Of a stretch of 64,000 nt of DNA, positions 33,671 to 43,180 are shown piece after piece. A program made the translations under genes and the position numbers. The first letter of the stretch is position 1. Each line of letters opens with the position of its first letter. Source of the DNA: a bacterium (lineage in GTDB: Bacteria > Planctomycetota > UBA1135 > UBA2386); the NCBI GenBank assembly GCA_024743115.1, contig JANSXC010000001.1:1-64000 (forward strand), read 5' to 3'. Below the pieces are notes generated by a model. The model was not told the DNA's origin. It made no database searches and worked only from the letters and a program-made list of their open reading frames with translations.

Positions 33671-35326
33671 ATGAACCGCATCCACTTGCCGCTGTCCCTG
33701 TCCCTTGCGTCGCTGCTGTGTCTGGCGGTCGCGCCGACCGCGATGGCGCAGAGTCCGACCCCGGGTGTGACGCCTGAGAGCTCCGCCGAGCGGCGGCTCG
33801 ACGTGATCGAGCTGAAGAACGGGGAGCGTTTTGAGGGGCGCGTGCTGACCGAACTCGATGGCTACGTCGAGTTCGAGATCGAGGCCGGCTCCGTCGTCGG
33901 CATCGGTCGGAATCGCGTGAAACAGATCCAGCGCGGCGCGGGGCGCCTGATTCAACCCGTGCTCAGCGCGATCGAACCCAGCGACGAGTGGTTCGCGTTG
34001 CACGACGCCGAGGGCGTGGCGGTCGGTTGGCTGCACGTGGCGGTGGTCGTCGCGGCGCAAGGCATGGTGACGATCACCGAGGAATACGAGTTCGTGGAGG
34101 GGCGGCGACGCTACCAGATCACGAGTCAGTGTCGGGCGAGCGCCAACCTCGACCCGCTCGGCTGTTACTTCCGCGAGCGCATCAGCGAGCCGATCCTCGC
34201 GATTGCTCCCGGCGAACAGGACCGCGTCGTGGGCGAACGTATCGTCGACTGCAAGTGTGCCGGCGACCGTCTGCTCGTCACGCACGCGGACCAGAAAGGG
34301 CGTCGCGAACGCGAGTACCGCTGGGATGCCGCGGCAACGTTCCCGTTGCTCGCGCGGCTCAGCGCGCGCACGACGGGGCGAGCAATTCGTGACGTGATGA
34401 TGTTCGACCCCGCGACCGAAGAGTTCTCGGTGCGCAGCATCGCCGAGCAGCGGCGACGGGCCGTCGAACTCGGTGGTCGCACCCAGAACGTCACCGAGAT
34501 CATCGAATCGGGCGCTGACACTTCGAACAGCGTCTGGCTCGACGCGTCGATGCGCACGCTGCGGCGCGAGATCGCCGGGCCGGCGCTCGTGGCGCTGCCG
34601 AGTGCCGCGCGCGGCGTGAAGGCCAAGGTGGGCCGGGCCCGGATTCCGGCGGCGCTCGCGCGGGAAGCGGGCGGGCGTTTCGGCCTCTGGGTGCCGAATC
34701 CCGCCTGGCGTGTGGCCGAGACCACCGACCCCGGCAGCATCGCGCTCGCGTGTGACGTGCACGGTGCGTCGATCGGTGTGACGCGCATCGAACACCTCGC
34801 GGTCGGCACGCCGATCGCGACCGCGGCGGAGGCCGTGACGAATTGGTTCCGCCTGTTGCATCCCGGTATGCAGGTCGTTGCCCGGGAACGTCATGCGGTG
34901 CGCGATCGGATCGCGATCCGGCTGCGGGCCGAGGACAGCCACCCGCGGCGGGCGCAAAAGGCGATCGTCGACGTGATCCCGCACGAGGACGCGTTCCTCG
35001 TGCTGCTCTGCGTTGCGCCCGAGTCGGCCTGGCGCGAGCTGTTGCCGGACTTCGACTTCGTGCAGCGGACGATCGAGCTCGCGCCCGAGGGCGTCGAGCC
35101 GCCGTTGTCGGGGCCGTTGCGCCGGCGGGAGCAGGAGGCCGAGCGCGAGGCGGGGCAGCGACTGCGACGGCGGGGAGGTACGCCGCGCGGCGAGGCGCGC
35201 GGCACTCGGTCGCCGGCGCGGTCCAAGACCCTTTCCCCGACGCCGGCCGGGCGATCGCGGTCGATGCCGCCGAAGCGCGAGCTGCCGACCGTGCGGATCC
35301 CACGCCAGCCTCCCGTTCGCAAGTAG
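33671..35326 (+). CDS. Secreted protein of unknown function
   Basis: 551-residue exported protein with a clear signal peptide (LSLSLASLLCLAVAPTAMA). The mature protein is alpha/beta with segments IELKNGERFEGRVLTELDG (an LSm-like or SH3-like strand set near the N-terminus) and a beta-rich body. The C-terminus is basic and Pro/Arg-rich (REAGQRLRRRGGTPRGEARG). No catalytic signature was seen. The ATG follows GGAGGTGGCC, a good ribosome-binding site, and lies after the 36-base repeat array. An in-frame extension through the repeat array is rejected. Confidence 0.75.
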   Translation: MNRIHLPLSLSLASLLCLAVAPTAMAQSPTPGVTPESSAERRLDVIELKNGERFEGRVLTELDGYVEFEIEAGSVVGIGRNRVKQIQRGAGRLIQPVLSAIEPSDEWFALHDAEGVAVGWLHVAVVVAAQGMVTITEEYEFVEGRRRYQITSQCRASANLDPLGCYFRERISEPILAIAPGEQDRVVGERIVDCKCAGDRLLVTHADQKGRREREYRWDAAATFPLLARLSARTTGRAIRDVMMFDPATEEFSVRSIAEQRRRAVELGGRTQNVTEIIESGADTSNSVWLDASMRTLRREIAGPALVALPSAARGVKAKVGRARIPAALAREAGGRFGLWVPNPAWRVAETTDPGSIALACDVHGASIGVTRIEHLAVGTPIATAAEAVTNWFRLLHPGMQVVARERHAVRDRIAIRLRAEDSHPRRAQKAIVDVIPHEDAFLVLLCVAPESAWRELLPDFDFVQRTIELAPEGVEPPLSGPLRRREQEAEREAGQRLRRRGGTPRGEARGTRSPARSKTLSPTPAGRSRSMPPKRELPTVRIPRQPPVRK

Positions 35327-35361
35327 GGTCGCGAGCGCGCGGTGAGTGTGGGTACCGCCCA

Positions 35362-35381
35362 CGTTCGGGCGCAGCCGAACG
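35362..35381. terminator. Hairpin at the convergent end of 33671 and yifB
   Basis: CGTTCGG (35362-35368) pairs perfectly with CCGAACG (35375-35381), loop GCGCAG. It lies 3 bases from the yifB stop and 35 bases after the plus-strand stop. A GTGGG/CCCAC pair sits just beside it. No T run. Confidence 0.5.
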
Positions 35382-35384
35382 AAG

Positions 35385-36908
35385 TCACGGCGCGTCGAGT
35401 CGTCGCAGCGTGGCCGCTTCGAGGACGTCCTCGTCGCGGATGCGATCGGCGTCGCGCAGGTCCGCGAGTGTGCGGGCGACGCGCAGCAGTCGGATGCGCG
35501 CCCGGCCACTGCCTCGGTGCCGCCGCAACACCTGGGACAGCGCGCTGATCGCGGCTGCGTCCGGCTGGCACGCCGGGAGCAGCTCCGCATCGTCGAGGTC
35601 CGCGTTGAAGCCGCGAACCCCGAGCCGGGCGTTGCGCGCGGCACGCCGCTCGCCGGCGGCAGTGACCTTCGACAGCAGTGCTGCCGTGCACCCGTCGGGA
35701 GCGGGCGCGGCCTCGTACTCGCTCGGGTCGAGCGCGGGCACCTCGACCTGCAGATCGAGGCGGTCCAGTAGCGGGCCGGAGAGCCGGCGGCGGTAGCGCT
35801 GCAGCGTCGTCGGGGTGCAGAGGCACGGCCTTGTCGGGTGGCCGTGGTAGCCGCACGGGCACGGGTTCATCGCGGCCACGAGGCGGAAGCGCGCCGGCAT
35901 CGTGACCGTTCGTTGTGCGCGCCCGACGGTGACCCGGCCGTCCTCGAGTGGTTGGCGCAAGGCTTCGAGCGCATCGCGGCGGAACTCGGGGACCTCGTCG
36001 AGGAACAGAACGCCGCGGTGCGCGAGGGTGACCTCGCCTGGGCGCAGATCAGGGCCGCCGCCGAGCAGGCTTGCCATCGAACTCGAATGGTGCGGGGCGC
36101 GCAGTGGCCGCTGGGGCGGCAGTTCCAGCCCGGCCGCGGCGTGTACCTGCAGGATCTCCAGCCGTTCTGCTTCGCTCGGCGGCGTCAGGATGCCGGGCAG
36201 GCGGCGCACCAGCGCGCTCTTGCCAGTGCCGGGTGGTCCGACGAAGAGCAGGTTGTGGCCGCCCGCGGCTGCGACCGCGAGCGCACGCTTCGGCGTCGCA
36301 TGGCCACGGATGTCGGCGAGATCCGCCGCGGTTGCTCCACCGCGGGGCGCGGGCGGTGCCGGCGGCGCGGCGCGCGGCAGCTCGCGCCGGCCCGCGAGCC
36401 AGTAGATCGCGTCCGCGAGTGTGGCCGCGCCGCGCAACTCGACCCCGTCGACCGCGGCGCAGTGCTCGGCATCGGTCGGGCTGGTGAGCATCGTGCGGGC
36501 CCCGGCCGTCTGCGCGGCGAGTGCGACGCTCACGGCGCCCCTGGCGGGCAGGATCCGGCCGCGCAGGCTGACCTCGCCGAAGGCGAACAGGCCGCGGGTC
36601 TGTTCGGCGGGGAACAGCCCGGCGGCGCCCGCGAGTGCGAGTGCGAGGGGTAGATCGAAGCCGCTGCCCTGTTTACGCAGCGCCGCGGGCGCGAAGTTCA
36701 CGGTCGTGACCCCGCGCGGTTGCGGCAGGTCCAGTGCGAAGAACGCCTGCAGCACGCGATGGTAGGCCTCGCGCACGCACGCGTCGACGAGGCCGAGGAG
36801 GCGAGGGGTGCCGTCGGAGGCGTGCTTCGTCGTGGCCTCGACGGTGACCGGGACGGCGGCGACGCCGAGCACGAGCCCGCAGCCGATCGTGATCGTGGAA
36901 TCCTGCAC
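35385..36908 (-). CDS. YifB family Mg-chelatase-like AAA+ protein (ComM)
   Basis: 507-residue protein. The N-terminal Lon-like domain is seen as RGVTTVNFAPAALRKQGSGFDLPLAL, then the AAA+ core with Walker A GPPGTGKSALVRRLPG, Walker B GVLFLDEVPEFRRD, and the zinc-like MNPCPCGYHGHPTRPCLC with RRRLSGPLLDRLDL. ComM/YifB is a helicase promoting branch migration in natural transformation in several bacteria. It is the third gene of a minus-strand unit behind two PH-domain genes. The presence of a pilus-like cluster at 0.1-3.8 kb would fit transformability, an inference. Confidence 0.94.
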   Translation of the reverse strand: MQDSTITIGCGLVLGVAAVPVTVEATTKHASDGTPRLLGLVDACVREAYHRVLQAFFALDLPQPRGVTTVNFAPAALRKQGSGFDLPLALALAGAAGLFPAEQTRGLFAFGEVSLRGRILPARGAVSVALAAQTAGARTMLTSPTDAEHCAAVDGVELRGAATLADAIYWLAGRRELPRAAPPAPPAPRGGATAADLADIRGHATPKRALAVAAAGGHNLLFVGPPGTGKSALVRRLPGILTPPSEAERLEILQVHAAAGLELPPQRPLRAPHHSSSMASLLGGGPDLRPGEVTLAHRGVLFLDEVPEFRRDALEALRQPLEDGRVTVGRAQRTVTMPARFRLVAAMNPCPCGYHGHPTRPCLCTPTTLQRYRRRLSGPLLDRLDLQVEVPALDPSEYEAAPAPDGCTAALLSKVTAAGERRAARNARLGVRGFNADLDDAELLPACQPDAAAISALSQVLRRHRGSGRARIRLLRVARTLADLRDADRIRDEDVLEAATLRRLDAP

Positions 36909-36938
36909 GGTCGGTAGGTGCCCCGGCCGGCCAGGACG

Positions 36939-38735
36939 TTACAGCGGGCGCGAAGAATCGGGTGGGGCGCCACCCGGCCGGTCGTGGTCCTCGTCCGCAG
37001 CAGGGCCATCGCCACGAGGCTCGGTCCATGGCCTCCGGTCGCCAGCGGGTGGGGCCGCGGGGTCGAGCTGCGATTCGCCAACCCGATCGGCCGGCGGCCT
37101 GGTCGCCGTCGCATTCGCCCGGGTCTGCCAATCACGCGCCGCGGCGATCGCGGCGATCCGAGCGAGTTCGCCGCGCAGCTCGAGCGCGTTCTCGATCGTG
37201 AGATCGGGCAGGCGGGTCGGCGACCCACCGGCCACGTGCACGGTCAGTTCGGCGAGTCCGAGGAGTTGTTCGACCGGGCTCTGGCGCACGACGACGCTCT
37301 GGATCTTCGCGGTCGGCAGGTAGGCGATGTAGCGCCCGACGATGCCGTGCTGCAGCGCCAGGAAGCGGTCGCCGAGCGCGTACGCGAGGTTGCGGAACGC
37401 GAGGATGCCGAGCAGCGCCCAGATCGGAATCGTGAGCAGGGCGAGCAGCGCCAGCGACCCGGCTGTCGACCACAGGGCCGCTGCCCCCGCCAAGCCGATC
37501 AGCACGCCCACGATCGTCGTGCGCATGACGAGGCGGCGCGAGCCGCGCTGCCAGGGCAGGTGTTCGCGTTCGAGGCCGGGCAGCAGCGCCGGCAGCAGTG
37601 CGAACGCGTTCTCGAGCCGGGTCAGTGGGACCACGACGTCCCAGCCGCCGGCCGTGTCCTCGCCCTGGGCGCGGGAGCCGCCGGCGGAGTCGGCCTTGAC
37701 GACGCCGTAGCCCGTCGCGCGCCGCAACCACGGCTGTTCGATGGTGACGCGCTGGATGCGATCGCGGGGCAGGGTCTTCTGGCGGGTCGTGAGCAGGCCG
37801 AAGCGCCGGTGCAGCACCGAGCCGCGCAACGTGAGCTGGAAGCCGTGGAACTGGACGAGGTTGCCCACCGTGCCCGTGATGACTCCGAAAGAGATCACGA
37901 CGAGCAGCAGCACGAGCAGCAGCAGTCCGAGCACCACGGGATCGAATTGTGCGAACCAATCGCGGACGCCGCGCGCGACGCCCGACATCTGGGTCAAGAA
38001 TCCGAGATAGTCCGCCATCTCGAACAGGGCGAACCCCGTGACGACGAACGCGGACAGCCGCAGATCCGTGAGCCCGCGCAGGAACAGTTCCTTGCTCGTG
38101 CTGCGGTGGACCAGCCACTCGGGCTCGTCGGCCGCGGTCGACGCCGTGGCCGTCGAATTATCGGCTGCGCTTGCGTCCGCGGTGCCCGGGCCCGTGATCG
38201 CGTCGTCTTCGGCCTGCTGGGCCGCGACGATCTCGCGCCGCGCTTCGAGCAGCACCTCGCGCAGATGATCGGCGTGGCTGCGGCTCAACGCATCGAGGCG
38301 GGCTTCGACGCCGCTGCCCGACGCGGTCTCGACGAGCACGACGGTGAGGCCGAGGGCGCGCCGCAGGATCGTCGACTCGAATCCGAGATCCTGGATGCGA
38401 TCGAGCGGGATGCGGCGTTCCTGGCGGTGCAGCAGGCCTTCGCGCACCCGCAGCTCGGTGGCCGTGAGGCGGTACTCGAGCGTCAGGTAGCGGGCGAGTG
38501 CGTAGCCGAGCTGCAGCAGGAACATGCCGGCCGCGATGGCGAGGAGCCACGGCAGCCCGAGCGCCAGGCCCGCGACCACGGTGACTACGGACTGGCGCAT
38601 CGCGTCGAGCAGGCGCAACAGCAGGATCGCCGGGTGCAGGTGACCGCGCGCCAGCACGACTTCGCTATCGACCGGGCGCACGTCTGTCGCGGGCTCGATC
38701 GGTTGTTCCGAGATTTCAGAGTCGGCCGTCACCAC
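36939..38735 (-). CDS. Bacterial PH-domain membrane protein (YdbT-like)
   Basis: 598-residue membrane protein built of repeated bPH2 units, each with a helix pair followed by a PH-like strand set (YLTLEYRLTATELRVREGLLHRQERRIPLDRIQDL; HRRFGLLTTRQKTLPRDRIQRV; the last near VGRYIAYLPTAKIQSV). About six hydrophobic helices are visible. This is the YdbT architecture of Bacillus. It is preceded by a single-unit YdbS-like gene with a 20-base overlap. The start is a GTG pair (38735 or 38732). Confidence 0.85.
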   Translation of the reverse strand: MVTADSEISEQPIEPATDVRPVDSEVVLARGHLHPAILLLRLLDAMRQSVVTVVAGLALGLPWLLAIAAGMFLLQLGYALARYLTLEYRLTATELRVREGLLHRQERRIPLDRIQDLGFESTILRRALGLTVVLVETASGSGVEARLDALSRSHADHLREVLLEARREIVAAQQAEDDAITGPGTADASAADNSTATASTAADEPEWLVHRSTSKELFLRGLTDLRLSAFVVTGFALFEMADYLGFLTQMSGVARGVRDWFAQFDPVVLGLLLLVLLLVVISFGVITGTVGNLVQFHGFQLTLRGSVLHRRFGLLTTRQKTLPRDRIQRVTIEQPWLRRATGYGVVKADSAGGSRAQGEDTAGGWDVVVPLTRLENAFALLPALLPGLEREHLPWQRGSRRLVMRTTIVGVLIGLAGAAALWSTAGSLALLALLTIPIWALLGILAFRNLAYALGDRFLALQHGIVGRYIAYLPTAKIQSVVVRQSPVEQLLGLAELTVHVAGGSPTRLPDLTIENALELRGELARIAAIAAARDWQTRANATATRPPADRVGESQLDPAAPPAGDRRPWTEPRGDGPAADEDHDRPGGAPPDSSRPL

Positions 38736-39210
38736 GGGCCTCGACGATGCGATCTCGCAGTTCCTGGGCGCGCGCCAGGCGGAGCCCCGGCACGCGGAAC
38801 GCCGATCCTTCGTTGCCCGCGGTGAACACGACGAGTGTCGCGAGCCCGAAGAGGCGTTCGATGGGGCCGCGGGTCATGTCGACGTGCTGCATCCGGCGCA
38901 CGGGCACGGCGCGTTCTTCGACGAACAGGATGCCGTAGCGCATCAGGAGCAGGTCGTCGAGGAAACCGAAGCGCCAGCGCACGAACGCGAGCGGCGGCGA
39001 CAGCACGGCCACGGCCAGGAACGCGATGCAGGCCGCCAGCAGCAGCCACTCGTAGGTCGGCGTCCACTTGTCCCACTCGGCGGCGATCGGCCGACCGATG
39101 AACCACGCCAGCCCGGTCAGGAACGTGGCGCTGATCCCGTCGGCGAGCAGCCAGTAGACGATCACGCGCGGGGCGAGTCGTTCGGTGGGAGTGGCGACCG
39201 CGGACGTCAT
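38716..39210 (-). CDS. Bacterial PH-domain protein (YdbS-like)
   Basis: 164-residue protein with two N-terminal hydrophobic helices (about 18-35 and 55-75) and one bPH2 unit, RWRFGFLDDLLLMRYGILFVEERAVPVRRMQHVDM. Length and layout match YdbS. Together with the next gene it forms a YdbS/YdbT pair, whose precise role is unclear; Bacillus members affect antimicrobial-peptide tolerance. Start chosen at the ATG preceding TSAVATPTER. Confidence 0.85.
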   Translation of the reverse strand: MTSAVATPTERLAPRVIVYWLLADGISATFLTGLAWFIGRPIAAEWDKWTPTYEWLLLAACIAFLAVAVLSPPLAFVRWRFGFLDDLLLMRYGILFVEERAVPVRRMQHVDMTRGPIERLFGLATLVVFTAGNEGSAFRVPGLRLARAQELRDRIVEARGDGRL

Positions 39211-39311
39211 GGAGTTACGGTGCCCGAGCAGGACTTGGAGTGCAACGACACGCCTCTGGCTTAGGCTTCCGACTGCTGAAACGGAAGCCCCCGCGGCTCC
39301 AGGAGTCAGTC

Positions 39312-40391
39312 ATGCGCACAGCCGGATCGTTCGTTCTCGGATTCGTTCTCGCCGCCCCGTTTGCTGCGGCCCAGGAACCGGACGCCAACGGGCTGCAGGC
39401 CACCGTCCGGCAGCGCGTGGAGGAGTTTCGGAAAGAGCAGGGCATTCCCGGGATCTCGGTGGCGGTCGGCGTCGCGGGCGAGATCCCGGTCGCGTTCGGC
39501 CTCGGGCTCGCGGACTTGGAGAACGACGTGCCGGCGACCGAACACACGGTCTATCGCCTGGCGTCGATCAGCAAACCGATCACGGCGATCTGTGCGCTGC
39601 GGCTCCACGAGCGCGGTGAACTCGATCTCGATGCACCGGTCCACACGCTCGTATCAGAGTGGCCGAAGAAACGTTGGCCCGTGACGACACGGCAGCTGCT
39701 CGGGCACCTCGGCGGGGTCCGGCACTACAAGCGCGGCGAGGGCGAGAGCACTTCGCATTTCCCCGACCAGACGAAGGGCCTGGTCCGGTTCGCGAGCGAT
39801 CCCCTCATTCACGAGCCCGGAACGAAGTACCGTTACACCACGTTCGGCTACAACCTCGCGGCGGCCGTCGTCGAGGCGCAGGCCGCGCGGCCGTTCCCGC
39901 GCGTGGTCCGCGAGTGGATCGCCGAGCCGAGTCGGGCGCCGTCGCTGCAGGACGACGATGTGCGGCGGCTCATCAAGCATCGCGCGCAGGGCTACCGCGA
40001 ACGCGGCGCGGTGCTCGAGAACAGCCAGCTGATGGATGGCTCCTACAAGCTCGGCGGCGGCGGGCTCTGCAGCTCGGCGCCCGATCTCGTGCGTTTCGGC
40101 CAGGCCTTGCTCGCGGACCGACTGTTGCAGCGCGAGACGCTCGAACTGATGTGGACCGAGCAACGCACGGCAGGCGGCGACGGCACGGGCTACGGGCTCG
40201 GCTTCCGGGTCGGCAAGCGCGGCGGTCGCCGGACGATCGCGCACTCGGGTGCGCAGTCGCGCGTGAGCACGATGTTCCTGATGCTGCCCGACGACGGCAT
40301 CGTCGTGGCGCTGCTGTGCAACCTCGAGCGCCGGCGACTCGCGGGGCTGGCGAACGCGGTGGCCGACCTCGCGCTCGCGACGGTCCGGTGA
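39312..40391 (+). CDS. Exported serine beta-lactamase-fold hydrolase (class C/EstB-like)
   Basis: 359-residue protein with an N-terminal signal (FVLGFVLAAPFAAAQ). The SxxK nucleophile is in YRLASISKPITA, a tyrosine motif around YTTFGYN may serve as the YxN, and a late HSG (TIAHSGAQSRV) takes the place of KTG. This is the set of the beta-lactamase/penicillin-binding-like esterase superfamily. It could act on peptidoglycan peptides, esters or D-amino acid peptides; a true beta-lactamase role is not supported by sequence alone. Stands alone, transcribed divergently from the PH-domain pair. Confidence 0.88.
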   Translation: MRTAGSFVLGFVLAAPFAAAQEPDANGLQATVRQRVEEFRKEQGIPGISVAVGVAGEIPVAFGLGLADLENDVPATEHTVYRLASISKPITAICALRLHERGELDLDAPVHTLVSEWPKKRWPVTTRQLLGHLGGVRHYKRGEGESTSHFPDQTKGLVRFASDPLIHEPGTKYRYTTFGYNLAAAVVEAQAARPFPRVVREWIAEPSRAPSLQDDDVRRLIKHRAQGYRERGAVLENSQLMDGSYKLGGGGLCSSAPDLVRFGQALLADRLLQRETLELMWTEQRTAGGDGTGYGLGFRVGKRGGRRTIAHSGAQSRVSTMFLMLPDDGIVVALLCNLERRRLAGLANAVADLALATVR

Positions 40392-40396
40392 GGCGG

Positions 40397-40412
40397 CCGG
40401 GGAGCCTCCCGG
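40397..40412. terminator. Short convergent hairpin
   Basis: CCGGGG (40397-40402) pairs with TCCCGG (40407-40412), one G-T wobble, loop AGCC. It lies between the hydrolase stop (+) and the MFS stop (-), 5 and 6 bases away, so may terminate both. No T run. Confidence 0.5.
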
Positions 40413-40418
40413 TTCGCC

Positions 40419-41615
40419 CTAGTGGGGCGTGACGTCCGTGCGCCGGACGGCGCGCACGACGAGGGCGGCGCCGACGATCTCCGTGAGCCCCGCGACGGCG
40501 AACGCGATCACGTAGCCAGTCGACGGCTCGTCGCCGAGCTGGACGAGGAAGCCGCACGCGAGCGGTCCGAGCAGGAAGCCGAGGGAACCTGCCGCGTGGA
40601 ACGATGCCATGGCGGTGCTGCGGCCGATGCCGGGCGAACGTTCGAGCAGCCAGAGCAGGGTCGGTACGAACATCACGGCCGATCCGATTCCGAGCAACGG
40701 CATCACGAACCACATGGTGGCCGGGGACAGGGTGCCGATGCTGATGACGCCGAGGCCGTAGATCAGGCTGCCGAAACCGACGAGGCGGCGACGTGACCAG
40801 CGTTCGGCGAGGCGCCCGAACGGATACGACAGCAGCCCGAACGGGTAGAGGAACGCGGCGAGCAGCATGCCGATCGTCGGGCGGTCGACGCCGTGCACAC
40901 CGGCGAGCAGCAGCGGGAAGCCGGTCGTGAAGAAACCGACGGTGAATCGGTCGATGAAAGCGAGCAGCAGCGGTGTGCGAACGGTCGGCGAATCGCGGAA
41001 CGCGACGAGCACTTCGCGCCAGCCGGGGCGTTTCTCGGGCGTGATGTCGGGCGGCAGCAGCCATGCCGCCGCGAGCGTCGCGAGCAGCAGCAGACCGCTC
41101 GCGGCGTGAATCGTCACGAGCGGCTCGTTCTTGCCGATGATGCCGCCGATCGCGGCGCCGGTCGCGACGCCGAGCGTGAGGCCGACCCCGAGCGAGCCGA
41201 GCGCGCGACCGCGACGTTCGCCGGCACTGTCGGCCACGAGGCTCATGAGCATCGTCAGGGCGATGATGTGGCAGCTGCCTTCGACGACGCGTAGCGCGAG
41301 CACGACGCCGTAGTCCAGGGGATGGGCCAGGGCCTGCATCGCGACTGCGTCGCAGAGCAGCGCGAGGATGCAGAGGCGGCGGCGGCGGCCGGACCGATCG
41401 ACCCAGAGGCCCGCGATCGGCGCGGCGAGCAGGGCGCCGAGCATGTTCGCGACCATGAACAACGTCGCGAGCGAGTCGTCGACGCCGAAGCGTTCGATGA
41501 CGAGTCCGCGCAGCACGGGCACGGGCAGCGTCTCGGGCATCATCAGCAGGAACATCGTGGCCGCGAGCAGCGCATGGCGGCCCGGGGCGACGTTGTTTCC
41601 GCCAGCGTCGGTCAT
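40419..41615 (-). CDS. Major facilitator superfamily transporter
   Basis: 398-residue integral membrane protein with about 12 hydrophobic segments. A motif-A-like loop between helices 2 and 3 reads GLWVDRSGRRRR. The second half repeats the layout with RLAERWSRRRLVGFG. Small length and early basic loop fit a drug- or sugar-efflux MFS carrier, substrate unknown. The ATG overlaps the stop of the Nudix-MBL gene (ATGA), so the two are translationally coupled. Confidence 0.88.
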   Translation of the reverse strand: MTDAGGNNVAPGRHALLAATMFLLMMPETLPVPVLRGLVIERFGVDDSLATLFMVANMLGALLAAPIAGLWVDRSGRRRRLCILALLCDAVAMQALAHPLDYGVVLALRVVEGSCHIIALTMLMSLVADSAGERRGRALGSLGVGLTLGVATGAAIGGIIGKNEPLVTIHAASGLLLLATLAAAWLLPPDITPEKRPGWREVLVAFRDSPTVRTPLLLAFIDRFTVGFFTTGFPLLLAGVHGVDRPTIGMLLAAFLYPFGLLSYPFGRLAERWSRRRLVGFGSLIYGLGVISIGTLSPATMWFVMPLLGIGSAVMFVPTLLWLLERSPGIGRSTAMASFHAAGSLGFLLGPLACGFLVQLGDEPSTGYVIAFAVAGLTEIVGAALVVRAVRRTDVTPH

Positions 41616-43123
41616 GCCTCGGTCATGGTCCAGACGTCGCCGTCGCAGCGGGCCCGCCCTTCTTCGGCAAGCTTCTCGAGCCCGGCGAGCAGTGAGCGCG
41701 TGGCGAACGGGTAGAGCTTCGGATCCGCGTCCCAGTAGACCTTCGGCAGTAGCGTTGCGATCGTGCCGCCGCCTTCTTCGAGCGACTTGACCAGTGCGGT
41801 CTCGCGCTGTCGGCGGTGGCGCGTGTACTGGTTGATGAGCCGCTGACCGTTGCGCACCGCGGGGCCGTGCGCGGGATACAGCGTCGTGATCGGTTCTTCG
41901 GCCAGGCGCTCGAGGCTCTTCAGGTACGTGGCGAGATGGCCCTCGGGCGGATCGATGATGATCGTGCTGACCGTCGACAGCATGTCGCCGACGATTGCCG
42001 TGCCGTAGCGCGACTCGCGGAAGGCCAGGTGGCCGCGATCGTGGCCCGGTGTGTGCACGGCGGTGAGCTGCCAGTCCGGCGCGCCGTCCGGGGCGTCGCC
42101 GAGCGCGAGCGTGTCACCGTCCTCGAGTTCGCGCCCGCGGCGGAACCCGGGTGCCAGCCGTGACAACGTGAGCGGGTGCCCGTGGACGGGCAGGTCGCGC
42201 TGCTGGCTCAGCGCGTGGACGCCGCCGACGTGATCGGGATGGTGGTGGGTGAGCACGATGCCCGCGACCTTGCCACCGTTGGCTGTGAGCTCGGTCAGCA
42301 GCGCGTCGAGTCGCTGCTGCTCCTTCAGCTCGGGCGATCCGGGGTCGATGACGTAGAGCTCGCGGTTGCCGACGACGTAGCAGTTCGTCGTCGTGGCGGG
42401 CGGCAGTGTCGGGGTCTTCAGCGGCGCGAGCACGATGCCCGGCGAGAACCGCACCTGGTGCAGGCGACCGTTCTGGTAGGCGGCCGCGGTCTCGCCGATC
42501 GCCGTAGCGAACTCATCGACGCCCGGTGCGGCTGCGAGGTGTTCGAGCATGATGACGACGGGCGGCACCAGGTAGATGTCGCCACGGCGCCAGGCTTCGA
42601 GTGCGTCGGCCGGTCGTTGGAAACGACCCTGCATGAGCTCGCCGGGCCAAATCTCGGGTTCGCCGTTCGTGCAATCCTCGAGCGGCACGTGGAAGAAGAC
42701 GGTGTCGTAGCGCACCGGCGCGAACGGCGGGGTTTCGATGCGCGCGACTTCACGCAGCGACGCGCTCGTGAGGTCGGCCGTGAGACCCTCCCAGCTCGGC
42801 GGTGCGGGAGTCGCTGCGGCGGCGTCCGCCTCGGTCATGCCGCGACGCACGGCCGCCAGCTGCGCGGCGTCACGACCACTCGTGAGCCGCCCCCAGAGCA
42901 GGCCGGTCTCCTCGAACAGTTCGCGCCGCGCGCATTCCCGCATTGCGGCCGGTTCGTTCTCGCTGCCGCCGGCGGCGAAGTCGCTCGGGTCGACAGTGCC
43001 GCCGGGTAGCGCCCAGTAGCCGCCGAAGAACCGCAGTTCGGGTGAGCGCTCGGCGAGGAAGACTTCGAGCTTCTGACCCGCTCCGCGGGTGATCAACAGG
43101 GCGGCAGCGGTGCGACGCTTCAT
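41612..43123 (-). CDS. Fusion enzyme: N-terminal Nudix hydrolase plus C-terminal metallo-beta-lactamase-fold hydrolase
   Basis: 503 residues. N-terminal half: a Nudix fold with GGTVDPSDFAAGGSENEPA leading into REC/ARRELFEETGLLW, which keeps the RExxEE core but has an insertion between the first Gly and the RE helix. C-terminal half (about 240-500): a metallo-beta-lactamase fold with VLTHHHPDHVGG, later AVHTPGHDRGHL, VGDML and a C-terminal winged helix like LACTB2. Both domains look catalytically complete. The gene continues into an MFS transporter. LACTB2-like partners usually act on RNA or acyl-CoA-type thioesters; the real substrate is unknown. Confidence 0.88.
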   Translation of the reverse strand: MKRRTAAALLITRGAGQKLEVFLAERSPELRFFGGYWALPGGTVDPSDFAAGGSENEPAAMRECARRELFEETGLLWGRLTSGRDAAQLAAVRRGMTEADAAAATPAPPSWEGLTADLTSASLREVARIETPPFAPVRYDTVFFHVPLEDCTNGEPEIWPGELMQGRFQRPADALEAWRRGDIYLVPPVVIMLEHLAAAPGVDEFATAIGETAAAYQNGRLHQVRFSPGIVLAPLKTPTLPPATTTNCYVVGNRELYVIDPGSPELKEQQRLDALLTELTANGGKVAGIVLTHHHPDHVGGVHALSQQRDLPVHGHPLTLSRLAPGFRRGRELEDGDTLALGDAPDGAPDWQLTAVHTPGHDRGHLAFRESRYGTAIVGDMLSTVSTIIIDPPEGHLATYLKSLERLAEEPITTLYPAHGPAVRNGQRLINQYTRHRRQRETALVKSLEEGGGTIATLLPKVYWDADPKLYPFATRSLLAGLEKLAEEGRARCDGDVWTMTEA

Positions 43124-43180
43124 GCGCCGGCAAGGTAGGACGCCGCGTTGGGCAATGCCAGCGCCGGGCAGGCTCGCCGC

